Shown here piece by piece: positions 9,861-19,232 of a stretch of 64,000 nt of DNA; position 1 is the first letter of the stretch; every line of letters begins with the position of its first letter. This DNA comes from Didymella arachidicola (Eukaryota > Ascomycota > Dothideomycetes > Pleosporales > Didymellaceae): contig CM049986.1 in NCBI GenBank assembly GCA_016630955.3, positions 2,852,001-2,916,000 of the forward strand. The letters run 5' to 3'. The notes beneath the pieces were generated by a model. The model was not told where the DNA came from. It made no database searches and saw nothing but the letters and a program-made list of their open reading frames with translations. Position numbers and translations under genes: made by a program.

Positions 9861-10368
9861 TGTTACGAACCTGAGACGGGGCAAGGCAGAAGATAAGAGA
9901 AGGAAGGATTGATGACACTCGGGGACAACCCGCAGGCCTTCAAGAAGGTCAGCACCCGGAACCAATGACGACGTAACCCCTCATGTTCCAAAGTCTTGGC
10001 GGAACGCCACCATGGAACAAGTCACGTGATGTTCCAAGAATCCCACGATGTTCCAGGGAGTACCAGGTTGGAACAACTATGGAACAATGGAACAAGAATG
10101 GAACACCTGTATGTATATAGTACGTAGGAACACAACTCTTACAGTTCGTGTTCAATCCTAAGTTAAAGTTTGTCTTTGGATCTCAAACCTAACCTTCGAG
10201 CTAGACAGTCTACTCTGTACTACTCATCGTTACCCTGCTCTCAAGACTGACAGATCGTATCTGTACACCTTATTGCAACCAACCCCTTCGGCTTCCTGTC
10301 ACCGTACTCATCCCCGAGAACCAATAGAATTAGTGCTTACGAGCTTTGCTTAAAGTACGACTTCAACA
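9861..10368 (+). repeat. Solo LTR, Gypsy family, U3 type with TGGAACA repeats
   Basis: 508 bp starting TGTTACGA and ending TTCAACA, flanked by the 5-bp duplication CTCTA (9856-9860 and 10369-10373). The 3' half (from about 10140) matches the LTRs of the Gypsy element at 11068-18264. The 5' half differs and carries many TGGAACA/TGTTCCA motifs in both orientations (about 9990-10110). No internal region remains, so it arose by LTR-LTR recombination. It is not RIP-mutated although its surroundings are. Confidence 0.9.
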
Positions 10369-11067
10369 CTCTATCTCTATACTAGGTACTCTATAACTAG
10401 AATAGTACTACTATAGAGTTCTAGAGGTAAGCCTAGCTAAGTTTGCTAGGCTAGTAGAAATAGGTACCTAAAATATTATAGACCTACTTATAATATAGGA
10501 TGTAGTATAGCTAGAAGAATATATTACGCTACTTATAGAAGCTATACAGCACTTTATATAGGTAGTAGGTAAGCTTAACTATAAGAAAGGCTACGCTGCA
10601 CTATAGTAGACTAAAGAGTGTAAGACTACCTACTAGGCCTATAAATATACTAGACAGCTCTACTCTAGTAGTCTACTAGAGGAGAGACAGGCCTTTAAGA
10701 CTACTGTCTAAGAGGCTAAGAGGTAGTACTAGAGGCATATTATTAATAATACTAGAGATAATAAGGACCTATTTAAGATTATTACCTAGTATAAGCTTAT
10801 GCTAGAGAACTAGGACACTCCCTTTAAAGTAAATAATAGAATAATATTAGACCCTCTAGAGAAAGTAGAGGCACTTAGATAGGAAGTTCTTAACTACTAT
10901 ATAGTAGAAGATAACCTTAGATAGTATCTAGACTAGAAGGCTATAGCTACCCTCCTATAGAGTATATATATCTTACTTAAAGAGTATAAGTAAAATATAA
11001 TAAAGGTGTTAAGTATATTACTAGGCACTAACTACTCTATAGTATAACTACTTTATACCTACTAGAC

Positions 11068-11547
11068 TGTTGAAGTCGTACTTTAAGCAAAGCTCGTAAG
11101 CACTAATTCTATTGGTTCTCGGGGATGAGTACGGTGACAGGAAGCCGAAGGGGTCGGTTGCAATAAGGTGTACAGATACGATCTGTCAGTCTTGAGAGCA
11201 GGGTAACGATGAGTAGTACAGAGTAGACTGTCTAGCTCGAAGGTTGGGTTTGAGATCCAAAGACAAACTTTAACTTAGGATTGAACACGAACTGTAAGAG
11301 TTGTGTTCCTACTAGATTATATAGTGAAGGTAATGGAGGTCATCCCAAGGGTTGTGCCATCCCCGGAGGTCTTGCCATCCCGGAGGTCGTGCCATCCCCG
11401 GAGGTCATGCCATCCCCGGAGGTCATGCCATCCCGGAGGTCACGTCTTGGCGGGATGCCATCCCGGAGTCCCGTGATTGGTGACACGCTGTCATCCTTAG
11501 CGATGCCCCGCTTCCTATCAGTACCTCGCAACTCGGAGATCGTAACA
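11068..11547 (-). repeat. 3' LTR of the Gypsy element
   Basis: 480 bp, matching 17785-18264. U3 contains a minisatellite of about 18-21 bp units (GCCATCCCCGGAGGTCAT type, five or six units, about 11354-11470 as read on the plus strand). On the plus strand this LTR lies just upstream of the antisense gene at 11678 and may supply part of its promoter. Confidence 0.93.
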
Positions 11548-11563
11548 CTACCTCTCCCCTCTC
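11548..11563 (-). promoter_or_regulatory. Polypurine tract of the Gypsy element
   Basis: On the minus strand the 16 bases next to the 3' LTR read GAGAGGGGAGAGGTAG, an uninterrupted purine run except for one T. This is the expected position and composition for the plus-strand primer of an LTR retrotransposon. Confidence 0.75.
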
Positions 11564-11623
11564 AGCATATCGTCCTCGATATATCGTTTATCCGTGCCGT
11601 GGGTCGCAGGGTAGGTCCCGTCC

Positions 11624-11628
11624 TATAA
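11624..11628 (+). promoter_or_regulatory. TATA-like box for the antisense gene
   Basis: TATAA inside CCTATAAGTAC, about 50 bases upstream of the ATG at 11678 and about 75 bases outside the LTR, on the strand opposite to gag-pol. It suggests that the antisense gene has its own start site inside the element. Confidence 0.4.
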
Positions 11629-11677
11629 GTACTGTTCGTAGGTCGTCTCCTTATGAAGTTCCATAGCCTCCCTAACC

Positions 11678-12274
11678 ATGCCGAAGGATTCCGGAACACG
11701 AAAGCCGCGAGGCCCGCGCTCGCAGTCGTCCACTGAGGAGCGTCGTGCTCGTGCTCGTCGCGTTCAAGAGCGTTCGCTAGAAATGGCGTTCCGTTGTAAA
11801 AGGTGTGAAGAAAAGAACTTTCGGTGTTTTGTCGATACCGCTACTGGTCGATGTGCTGGCTGCATCTCCGTGAAGGCGGAGTGTAGCTTGTTTGTTCCTG
11901 AAGGGGAATGGGAAAAGGTTGAGCAGGAGAAAGAAGAGAAGCGACTCGCACTCCTTCGTGCAGAGGCTGAGACTTCTCGTCTTCGTCTAGAGCTGGCGGA
12001 GGTTGAGAATCGTGAGCGTCAATTTGCGCGTCGTGATTTGGCGCTGCTGAAAGCGCAAGATCAGGCGCAAGAGGCGGAAAGTTCGAGTACCGCTACCGGC
12101 TCCCTTGTCTCCGATCCTTGGGCTGATCCTGGCTGGTTACAGGCTAACGATTCTTCTTTTGGTCTCTCGTCTGACCAACTCTTTGTTGACTTTCTTGCTG
12201 GAAACCCTGTGGATCCTGTGCCGTACTGGCCACAGAATTTCGATACTGCGTCAGCAACTGGCGGCAGTTCGTGA
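11678..12274 (+). CDS. Antisense accessory gene: Zn2Cys6-like cluster plus coiled coil
   Basis: 198 residues, on the strand opposite to gag-pol, between pol and the 3' LTR. A basic N-terminus (residues 1-35) is followed by six cysteines, C40, C43, C50, C59, C62 and C69, with spacing CX2CX6CX8CX2CX6C, which fits the Zn(II)2Cys6 fungal binuclear cluster pattern. Residues about 75-130 are charged and Leu-rich (coiled-coil-like), and the tail is acidic. The ATG sits in a good context (AACCATGC) with a TATA-like box about 50 bases upstream. The last 131 bases overlap the 3' end of pol on the other strand. The frame is intact in this recent element. Function is unknown; a DNA-binding or regulatory role is inferred only from the cysteine pattern, and a structural zinc fold cannot be excluded. 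Confidence 0.8.
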   Translation: MPKDSGTRKPRGPRSQSSTEERRARARRVQERSLEMAFRCKRCEEKNFRCFVDTATGRCAGCISVKAECSLFVPEGEWEKVEQEKEEKRLALLRAEAETSRLRLELAEVENRERQFARRDLALLKAQDQAQEAESSSTATGSLVSDPWADPGWLQANDSSFGLSSDQLFVDFLAGNPVDPVPYWPQNFDTASATGGSS

Positions 12275-15200
12275 GGTTTGATTCTGGTTCCCACGTGTTT
12301 TCCGAGTCTGGGTATCCTAACCACTTGACTAGGTATTCGTTGTTTTTTTTGGTTTTTCGATGTTTAATTACTTTCTCGACTTCCCACTCGTCCTGGCCGT
12401 CTGCCTGGTAGTGAAAGTCTTGCTGGATCGGCGTTCTAGGGTCGGCTGGTTCCAACAGCGAGATGTGGAACACTGGATGGATCTTTGCATCCTTGGGCAG
12501 CGCAAGTCGATAGTTGACTGGGCTGATTTGCTTGGAAATGAAAAATGGTCCGACCTTGACTTTGTCCAGTTTTTTCGTTGGTCGCCGTGTGCGTAGGTTT
12601 TTCGTAAGGAGATACACTTTATCCCCCTCCTTTAGCAGAGGCGCCGTTTTTCGTTTCTTGTTAACATAAGAGATGCTCCGTGACTGAGCTTTAGCGATGT
12701 TATCGAGCGATTTTCTGTGTACTTCCTTCAGTGCTTCGACTGAGTTAATCGCTGATTCCGTTTGAATGTTACTGTCCAATGATCTGGTAAAGAGATTTGG
12801 GTGTCTCCCGTGGTTTGCAAAGAACGGCGTTACGCCTGTTGCTTCCGACAATTTGTTGTTGTACGCGATTTGTGCCATAGGTAGCAGTGAAACCCAGTTG
12901 TCTTGCTGCTGGTTGCAGTAGATGCGGAGGTACGTCTCCATCGTTTGGTTCACTCGTTCTGTTTGGCCATCCGTCTGCGGATGATACGCGGTTGACAATT
13001 TTTTCTTGGTACCAATAGCTGCTAACAGCGTGGTCCAGTAGTTCGATGTAAACAACTTGTCTCTATCGCTAATGATTGATTCGGAAATGCCGTGGTGTCG
13101 AACAATCCTATCCAGGTACACTCGTGCGAGCTGCTCTGCAGTGTAGCTGTGGCGGAAAGGCACAAACTCAGCGGCTTTCGTGAATCGATCTACTACAACG
13201 AAGATTGAGTCGTAGGTGTATCCTGTTACACGATCCTTGGAGACAGGTAGCTGTGTAACGAAATCCATCGTGATGTTCGTCCATGGTGCCGTTGGCGGCT
13301 CCATTGCCTGTGCTTCTCCATACTTGGTGTGCGTGCTGTGTTTGTTCTGCTGACAGCTTACGCAATTCTTGATGAACTTGGCGACCTTGTCGCGCATGTT
13401 CGGGAACTCGTAATGTCTCTTGATGAGTTCCATTGTTCTGGTGATACCGGGGTGTCCATGAAGCGGGTCATCGTGGTGACTGCTTATGACTTCTTCCTCC
13501 AGTTCCTCTGGTACCTGTGATGGTACATGATGCTCTTGGCGTACTAGCATCATATTGTTGAGCTGCTGGGATGGTCCTAACGATCCGTCGCTATTGATAC
13601 CAAGGATCGCCGATTCGTTGATCGTCTTGGATCCTGCGAGGTCGTGTCGTCGACTGAGTGCGTCGGCTCTACCGTTGTCCTTTCCTGGTGTATAGAGGAT
13701 CTTGAACTTATATTGTCCGAGGGTCTCAGACCATCGTACTTGTCGTCTGTTCAATACCTTTGTTGTCGTGAAATGTACCAGGTTTTTGTGATCCGTGTAG
13801 ATCGTAAGTTCCGAACAACTTTCAGCGTAGACTCGCCAATGTTCTAGGGCAGATACGATCGCGAGCAGTTCTTTGTCGTGTACGTCGTATCGTTCTTCGG
13901 GTCCTGAGAACTTGCGTGAGTAGTAGGCAATCGGGTGCCATTGACCATCTCGTTCCTGTGTGATGCATGCTCCTAATGCCAGATCTGAGGCATCTGTTTC
14001 CATTCGCAGCGGCTCTCCGCTCCTGAATGTAACCAATGTGGGTGGATCTACACAAGCTTGCTTTAGTGTTTCGAAAGCTTTGTCCTGATCCTCGCCCCAT
14101 TTGAAGGGTGTGTCCTTCCGCGTAAGTTTCGTAAGCGGCAAGGCCTTCGTGGAGTAATCCTTGATGAAGCGTCGGTTGAAGTTGACAAACCCAAGGAACT
14201 CTTGAATGTTTTTAACGGTTTTGGGTGTTGGCCAATCCTTCACAACCTGAATCTTTGCTTGGCTCATCTTGACTCCGTATCGTCCTACCACAAACCCTAG
14301 GAATTCGACTTCCTCCTTGTGCCATTCGCACTTCTCGGGTTTCAAGCGTAGGTGCGCTGCTCCTAGGCAGGCAAGCACTTGTCGTACGTGTTCGACATGC
14401 TCTTCTAGTGTTTTGCTGTACACTAGGATGTCATCGAGGTACGCCACCACGGTAATGTCCAAGTGTGCCCTTAGTACGTTGTTGATTAAGGCCTGACATG
14501 TCGCTGGTGCGTTGGTGAGCCCGAACGGCATAACCAAATACTCGTAATGACCATAACGGGTTCTAAACGCCGTCTTCCATTCTTCGCCCTCCTTCATGCG
14601 GATGAGGTTGTATGCTCCTCTTAAGTCTAACGCAGTGAAGTACTGTGCTCCTGCTAACCGATCCTGAAGTTCGCTGATGTTCGGTAGCGGGTAACGATTC
14701 TTGATCGTGATATCGTTGAGCTTTCGGTAATCGATACAAGGTCGTAGCTTGCCATCTTTCTTTGGTACGAATAGAACGGGAAATCCTGCTGGGGATTCTG
14801 ATTCTCGAATGAATCCTTTGTCGAGGTTCTCCTTAAGGTAGTTGCGCAGCTCCTCAAGTTCCTTTTCTGACATCTGGTATATTGGCCCGAATGGGGGCTT
14901 CTTGCCTTCCTCGAGCTTGATCTCGTGGTCCCATTCCTGGTGCTGCGGTAATGCCTTCGCAGTCTTCTCATCGCGGAAGAGGTCTATAAACTCTCTGTAT
15001 TCATCCGGGATGTCAGGAGTTGTACTGTTCTCCTTAACCGTCGCTTTGTGATCCGGGGGCTGGTCGGTATCTGCACGGTCGACCGCTCTATCTTGGCGCG
15101 TCTTGTTCGAAGAGATGTTGTTGATCTCCTTCTCATCCACCAGCTGCGTCGTGAGCTGCGCGGGTCGCTGTCCGGGTGTACCTGATCCGTGACGCGTGAG

Positions 15201-15722
15201 CGTTATTCGCTGGTTCTTCCAGTCGATCCATGGATTGTGCTCTCTTAACCAAGGGAGTCCTAATATGATATCATGGGCGGCCGTTCCCAGAACATCTAGG
15301 TCTATTAATTCCTCGTGGTTGAATACTTTCAGACGTCGCTGTACCACTTCGTGGGTCACAGTCGACTCTCCTGGCATTGGTTCTCCGTTGGCTACTCGTA
15401 AAGGGTATGGTTCCTCCTTTCTTCGCTTCTGCAAGCCTGCTTGCGCGATAGCGGATTGAGACACGTAGTTGCTTTGTGCTCCTGAGTCCAACAATGCCGT
15501 CATCCTGGTGCCTTCTAGCACGACAGGGAATTTGATGAGGGACTGGGCCTCATTGGAATCCTGACGTCGATTCCGGGAGCCCTGGACTGCGTTGAGAAAA
15601 AGCTCTCGTCCGGGTTGTCCTTGGCGTCTGTTTGCCATATGTCTAAAAAAGACTCGTCCTGGGGCATAAAACCGCTCAGGCGTTTTAGCGTCTCGTGGTT
15701 CCTGCACTTCGGATGGAAGCAC
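12144..15722 (-). CDS. pol: Gypsy Pol: protease, RT, RNase H, integrase, chromodomain
   Basis: About 1190 residues in the -1 frame relative to gag. Order: aspartic protease (LLDSGAQSN, D79), reverse transcriptase (MPFGLTNAP near 398, YLDD 428-431), RNase H (METDASD near 575), integrase with HHCC zinc domain (HPGITRTMELIKRHYEFP, then CVSCQQNK) and DDE core (MDFVTQL, and HPQTDGQTERVNQ), then a C-terminal chromodomain (WEVEKVIKHRK, YLVKWLGYPDSENTWEP, about 1110-1160). The chromodomain marks it as a chromovirus; in this group it directs integration to heterochromatin, which fits insertion into RIP-mutated DNA. It has no start of its own and is expressed by the frameshift at 15644-15650. No inactivating change is seen. 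Confidence 0.96.
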   Translation of the reverse strand: MLPSEVQEPRDAKTPERFYAPGRVFFRHMANRRQGQPGRELFLNAVQGSRNRRQDSNEAQSLIKFPVVLEGTRMTALLDSGAQSNYVSQSAIAQAGLQKRRKEEPYPLRVANGEPMPGESTVTHEVVQRRLKVFNHEELIDLDVLGTAAHDIILGLPWLREHNPWIDWKNQRITLTRHGSGTPGQRPAQLTTQLVDEKEINNISSNKTRQDRAVDRADTDQPPDHKATVKENSTTPDIPDEYREFIDLFRDEKTAKALPQHQEWDHEIKLEEGKKPPFGPIYQMSEKELEELRNYLKENLDKGFIRESESPAGFPVLFVPKKDGKLRPCIDYRKLNDITIKNRYPLPNISELQDRLAGAQYFTALDLRGAYNLIRMKEGEEWKTAFRTRYGHYEYLVMPFGLTNAPATCQALINNVLRAHLDITVVAYLDDILVYSKTLEEHVEHVRQVLACLGAAHLRLKPEKCEWHKEEVEFLGFVVGRYGVKMSQAKIQVVKDWPTPKTVKNIQEFLGFVNFNRRFIKDYSTKALPLTKLTRKDTPFKWGEDQDKAFETLKQACVDPPTLVTFRSGEPLRMETDASDLALGACITQERDGQWHPIAYYSRKFSGPEERYDVHDKELLAIVSALEHWRVYAESCSELTIYTDHKNLVHFTTTKVLNRRQVRWSETLGQYKFKILYTPGKDNGRADALSRRHDLAGSKTINESAILGINSDGSLGPSQQLNNMMLVRQEHHVPSQVPEELEEEVISSHHDDPLHGHPGITRTMELIKRHYEFPNMRDKVAKFIKNCVSCQQNKHSTHTKYGEAQAMEPPTAPWTNITMDFVTQLPVSKDRVTGYTYDSIFVVVDRFTKAAEFVPFRHSYTAEQLARVYLDRIVRHHGISESIISDRDKLFTSNYWTTLLAAIGTKKKLSTAYHPQTDGQTERVNQTMETYLRIYCNQQQDNWVSLLPMAQIAYNNKLSEATGVTPFFANHGRHPNLFTRSLDSNIQTESAINSVEALKEVHRKSLDNIAKAQSRSISYVNKKRKTAPLLKEGDKVYLLTKNLRTRRPTKKLDKVKVGPFFISKQISPVNYRLALPKDAKIHPVFHISLLEPADPRTPIQQDFHYQADGQDEWEVEKVIKHRKTKKNNEYLVKWLGYPDSENTWEPESNLTNCRQLLTQYRNSVASTAQDPQGFQQESQQRVGQTRDQKKNR

Positions 15723-17767
15723 TCAGCCCATTCTTGGCCGTAGCACCTCTCGTTTTGGACCATGTGCATGTTGAATATGTCTTCCACACATTCAATTCTT
15801 GGAAAGTGGAGATTCGTGCGTTTATCCCACAAGTGCTCTGCGCAATAGGTATCCGTACATTCCCACCAGTATTCCTCGCAGCCCTCGGGCTTACTTGGAA
15901 ACCATCCACTGTCCAGTTTGTACTGTCTGTGGTCTTCGCAGGCTTCGTGGTAGCACTGCGTAGGTGGTAGTCGAGGATGGTACGGGTTTCGAATATCCTG
16001 GAACAGCTTCAACGTATAGCTCGGCGTTGGCAAAGCGGGCTGTCGGTCGAAGTCGGGTTCGTCTCGACTTCGAGCGTATAAGTTGTAGTCGTCCAGCTGT
16101 TGCTGAGTTGCAGAGTTGCTTTCTTTCCAGCGGATAAAGTCTTCCGTGTGCCATTCTTTGTTGGTTTTCTGTGCATTGGCTACCTGTTGGTCGAATCTCT
16201 TAAGTGCTTCGGGGTCACCGAGCAAGTACCGTCTTGACCGTTGAATATTTTCTTCCGTCATCCAATCGCGGACAGACTCGACATCCTGTAGGCTTGGTGT
16301 CTGGATAGAAACGGATGACGCTTCTCCCTTGTGCTCTGGGATGTTGTTGACAATGGTCAAGTTTATCGTTGGTACTTGAGGTTCTTGGAAGACAGGAGTC
16401 TGGGTGGATTGGTCGCGCGAGACCATCATGTCCTGACTATGTTGCGTTTTGTCGCATACAATTAAACGTTTCCCTTCCTTTGAATAGTACTTGTCGCCAT
16501 ACTTGTAGATGGCATCGTAGTATCGTTTGCCAACAACAATGCTGTCGTCCTGGGTATCGCACTCTACCACATGGTATCGGCGGGGATCGTTGTCGATCCA
16601 TTCCATTTTAGGGTAGGGTGTTGGTGACCGGATTTGCTTGCTTAGAGCATCCTCATCGGACTCCTCGATGTAGTCGTTGTCGAGTCCGGAAGTGGGGTCT
16701 TCCATGAGACGTCCCATCTCATTAGTAACGACCTCCCACTCTTGGTCGCCGCTGTCGTCATGAGCCAGCATGTTCAGCTGTCTGGTCACTTTGTTCTTCA
16801 TGCGACAGTCGCGGGCGTAGTGGCCTGTCTTGCCACAGCCGTAACAAGTCACTGAAGACTTATCACCGCGGTTGTTACTACCCTTCTTTTTCTCATTCCA
16901 TCGTTCAGGTCCTTTGTTAATGTTGGAGAGGTCCATTGCTGCAGGACCGTAGTATCCACTGTTCGTATCGTTGTGGACACGGCGTCCCATGTTGGCTTGG
17001 TAAGGGCCGCCACGTTGGCCACGGCGGTAGTTGTTGTTGCGCCATTGGTTGCGTGGAGCCTGGGGTGGGCGAGCGACTTGAGTCACGGCTCGCGCACGAG
17101 GGTCCTCTCTTAATTCTTGTTGAAGGTCGTAGAGCTTGACGTCGATACTGATCGCTTCGTTTACTAGTGCGTCGAAGGTATCGGTAGCTGCGGCAGTCCG
17201 CATGAGCTCTTCCTTGACCTTGGGCTTAAGGCCTTGTTTGAACATGGTCATCAACGCAACGTCGTCCCAGCCGGTGAACGTAGCTACTTGCTGAAACTTA
17301 GCAGCGTAGTCGGCGGCGGACGCAGTTTGTCGGATGCGCTGAATCTCGCGTCGGGCGATGGTTGGTTCGTTGTGTACTCCAAATACTTGGCGAATCTGTT
17401 CCTTGAACAGATCGAAGTCTTCGATCCATGGGTCGATGTCTGCTGAGTTGCTTGCTCCGTCGTGGTAACGGCGAATAAAGGGTTTGATCCAAGTGAACGC
17501 GCGATCCTTCATAAACGTACTCACAAAAGTGACACGCTTCTCCTCTGGGATGCGTTCTCCTTGGAACATGAAAAACAGATCGAACTTCATGAGCCAGTCT
17601 TCCAGCTTGTCGCGAGTGCCATCAAAGGCCTCGGGTTTAGCCACTGGGTAAACACTGGTAGGGGCAGGCGCCGCTGCCTCCTCGTCCATGTCGAGATCGT
17701 CATCAGCCGTACGGCGTGATGCGTTGGAGTTGCTTGGGGTAGCACGGGATCCTGAGGTAGTACTCAT
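15515..17767 (-). CDS. gag: Gypsy Gag with CCHC knuckle and a Cys/His-rich C-terminal extension
   Basis: I choose the ATG at 17767 (protein starts MSTTSGSRATP), 17 bases inside the 5' LTR; the frame is open slightly further upstream without an ATG. About 750 residues, long for a fungal Gypsy gag. Residues about 45-215 are the retrotransposon gag (capsid-like) domain. A CCHC knuckle CYGCGKTGHYARDC lies near 306-319. Beyond it are about 430 more residues with three CX4CX2H motifs (CYHEACEDH, CTDTYCAEH, CFHPKCRNH) near 603, 636 and 682. The stop lies in the pol overlap. Capsid assembly and RNA packaging are family knowledge; the role of the extension is unknown. Confidence 0.93.
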   Translation of the reverse strand: MSTTSGSRATPSNSNASRRTADDDLDMDEEAAAPAPTSVYPVAKPEAFDGTRDKLEDWLMKFDLFFMFQGERIPEEKRVTFVSTFMKDRAFTWIKPFIRRYHDGASNSADIDPWIEDFDLFKEQIRQVFGVHNEPTIARREIQRIRQTASAADYAAKFQQVATFTGWDDVALMTMFKQGLKPKVKEELMRTAAATDTFDALVNEAISIDVKLYDLQQELREDPRARAVTQVARPPQAPRNQWRNNNYRRGQRGGPYQANMGRRVHNDTNSGYYGPAAMDLSNINKGPERWNEKKKGSNNRGDKSSVTCYGCGKTGHYARDCRMKNKVTRQLNMLAHDDSGDQEWEVVTNEMGRLMEDPTSGLDNDYIEESDEDALSKQIRSPTPYPKMEWIDNDPRRYHVVECDTQDDSIVVGKRYYDAIYKYGDKYYSKEGKRLIVCDKTQHSQDMMVSRDQSTQTPVFQEPQVPTINLTIVNNIPEHKGEASSVSIQTPSLQDVESVRDWMTEENIQRSRRYLLGDPEALKRFDQQVANAQKTNKEWHTEDFIRWKESNSATQQQLDDYNLYARSRDEPDFDRQPALPTPSYTLKLFQDIRNPYHPRLPPTQCYHEACEDHRQYKLDSGWFPSKPEGCEEYWWECTDTYCAEHLWDKRTNLHFPRIECVEDIFNMHMVQNERCYGQEWAECFHPKCRNHETLKRLSGFMPQDESFLDIWQTDAKDNPDESFFSTQSRAPGIDVRIPMRPSPSSNSLSC
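15644..15650 (-). promoter_or_regulatory. -1 ribosomal frameshift site T TTT TTA between gag and pol
   Basis: On the minus strand the heptamer TTTTTTA lies in the gag-pol overlap (15515-15722) and is phased as X XXY YYZ in the gag frame (TTT TTA). Slipping back one base gives TTT TTT AGA, which continues in the pol frame (FFRHMAN). Heptamer, phase and required direction all agree. The gag stop is about 130 bases downstream. A stimulatory RNA structure was not assessed. Confidence 0.8.
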
Positions 17768-17784
17768 CTTGGGGGTGTTCAAAA

Positions 17785-18264
17785 TGTTGAAGTCGTACTT
17801 TAAGCAAAGCTCGTAAGCACTAATTCTATTGGTTCTCGGGGATGAGTACGGTGACAGGAAGCCGAAGGGGTCGGTTGCAATAAGGTGTACAGATACGATC
17901 TGTCAGTCTTGAGAGCAGGGTAACGATGAGTAGTACAGAGTAGACTGTCTAGCTCGAAGGTTGGGTTTGAGATCCAAAGACAAACTTTAACTTAGGATTG
18001 AACACGAACTGTAAGAGTTGTGTTCCTACTAGATTATATAGTGAAGGTAATGGAGGTCATCCCAAGGGTTGTGCCATCCCCGGAGGTCTTGCCATCCCGG
18101 AGGTCGTGCCATCCCCGGAGGTCATGCCATCCCCGGAGGTCATGCCATCCCGGAGGTCACGTCTTGGCGGGATGCCATCCCGGAGTCCCGTGATTGGTGA
18201 CACGCTGTCATCCTTAGCGATGCCCCGCTTCCTATCAGTACCTCGCAACTCGGAGATCGTAACA
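17785..18264 (-). repeat. 5' LTR of the Gypsy element
   Basis: 480 bp, identical on reading to 11068-11547, with the same minisatellite. On the minus strand it starts TGTTACGATCTCC and ends CTTCAACA. The sequence right after it (TTTTGAACACCCCC) does not contain the usual TGG of a tRNA primer-binding site, and gag begins 17 bases further on, so the priming mechanism is unclear. Confidence 0.93.
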
Positions 18265-18715
18265 TAGACTTAGGTAGGGGAACTTATATAAAGAATCTTC
18301 TAGTAGTATCTTAAACTTAACTACTTTCTAGCGTAATAGAAGCTTATAGAGGTAGCTATAATACTAAAAGTAGAGAAAATAGACTAGATATTACCCTACT
18401 CCTAGAGACTAATAGCACTTCTATCTTATATTAGAAAGGGACTTAAATAAACTATAGCTAGACGTATTATATAGACTACTATAATATATAAGATTCTTAG
18501 CCTCTAGTATAGTAGCGCGCTTCTAAAACGCTTTATAGTAGACCTTACTATAGTATTTACCTATAATACTAAAGTAGTATAGGTACTTAGAAAGTATATT
18601 ACTATAGTTACCCTAGATATATAAGGCACGTTTAATACTTTCCTAAAAAACTACCTATTATATTAGATAGCCTAATAGAGCTAGCTATAAAGAATAATTC
18701 TCTTTATAGACTTAT

Positions 18716-19232
18716 TGTTACGATCCGCGGAACACGAAGGATCACAACGAGTATTACACCCCAGTACGGCACAGCAGGAGTTGGCAGCATGGGCAACTAC
18801 AAGGAAAGACAGGGCAACGCTTCGACTCTGCGAACGACATCACGTCACGTGACACTGATCAAAAGTCTTGGCAATGATCGGTGTGATCAGTGCTCAGTGC
18901 GATCAGTGATCAGTGAGATCAACGATCAGTATGATCAGTACCTTACAGGTACTGAGCACACTGCATATCTCTTTAGTATATAGCATATAGGAACACAACC
19001 CTTATAGTTCGTGTTCAACCTAAGTTATCAAGTTTGTCTTTGGATCTCAAACCCAACCTTCGAGCTAGACAGTCTACTCTGTACTACTCATCGTTACCCT
19101 GCTCTCAAGACTGACAGATCGTATCTGTACACCTTATTGCAACCAACCCCTTCGGCTTCCTGTCACCGTACTCATCCCCGAGAACCAATAGAATTAGTGC
19201 TTACGAGCTTTGCTTAAAGTACGACTTCAACA
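18716..19232 (+). repeat. Solo LTR, Gypsy family, U3 type with GATCAGT repeats
   Basis: 517 bp, TGTTACGATCCG...TTCAACA, flanked by the duplication CTTAT (18711-18715 and 19233-19237). The downstream half matches the other LTRs. U3 instead carries a tandem cluster of GATCAGTG-like units (about 18868-18945). Both target copies carry the RIP-type base (CTTAT against CTCAT in the intact LINE), so insertion followed RIP. Confidence 0.9.

Larger units (their letters stand above)
11068..18264 (-). mobile_element. Complete Ty3/Gypsy chromovirus with identical LTRs
   Basis: 7197 bp on the minus strand. Two 480-bp LTRs (11068-11547 and 17785-18264) appear identical on reading and are bounded by TG...CA. 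The duplication TAGAC is at 11063-11067 and 18265-18269. Gag and pol read right to left. The polypurine tract is at the left LTR, and an extra antisense gene sits between pol and that LTR. LTR identity, open frames and absence of RIP point to a very recent insertion. The duplicated TAGAC already carries a RIP-type change relative to the intact LINE (TGGAC), so it landed after copy 2 was mutated. Confidence 0.96.

Noticed and set aside
11354..11470. Regular short repeats in the LTR considered as a CRISPR-like array
   Set aside because: No constant spacers; it is a minisatellite inside an LTR of a eukaryotic retrotransposon and is duplicated in the other LTR.
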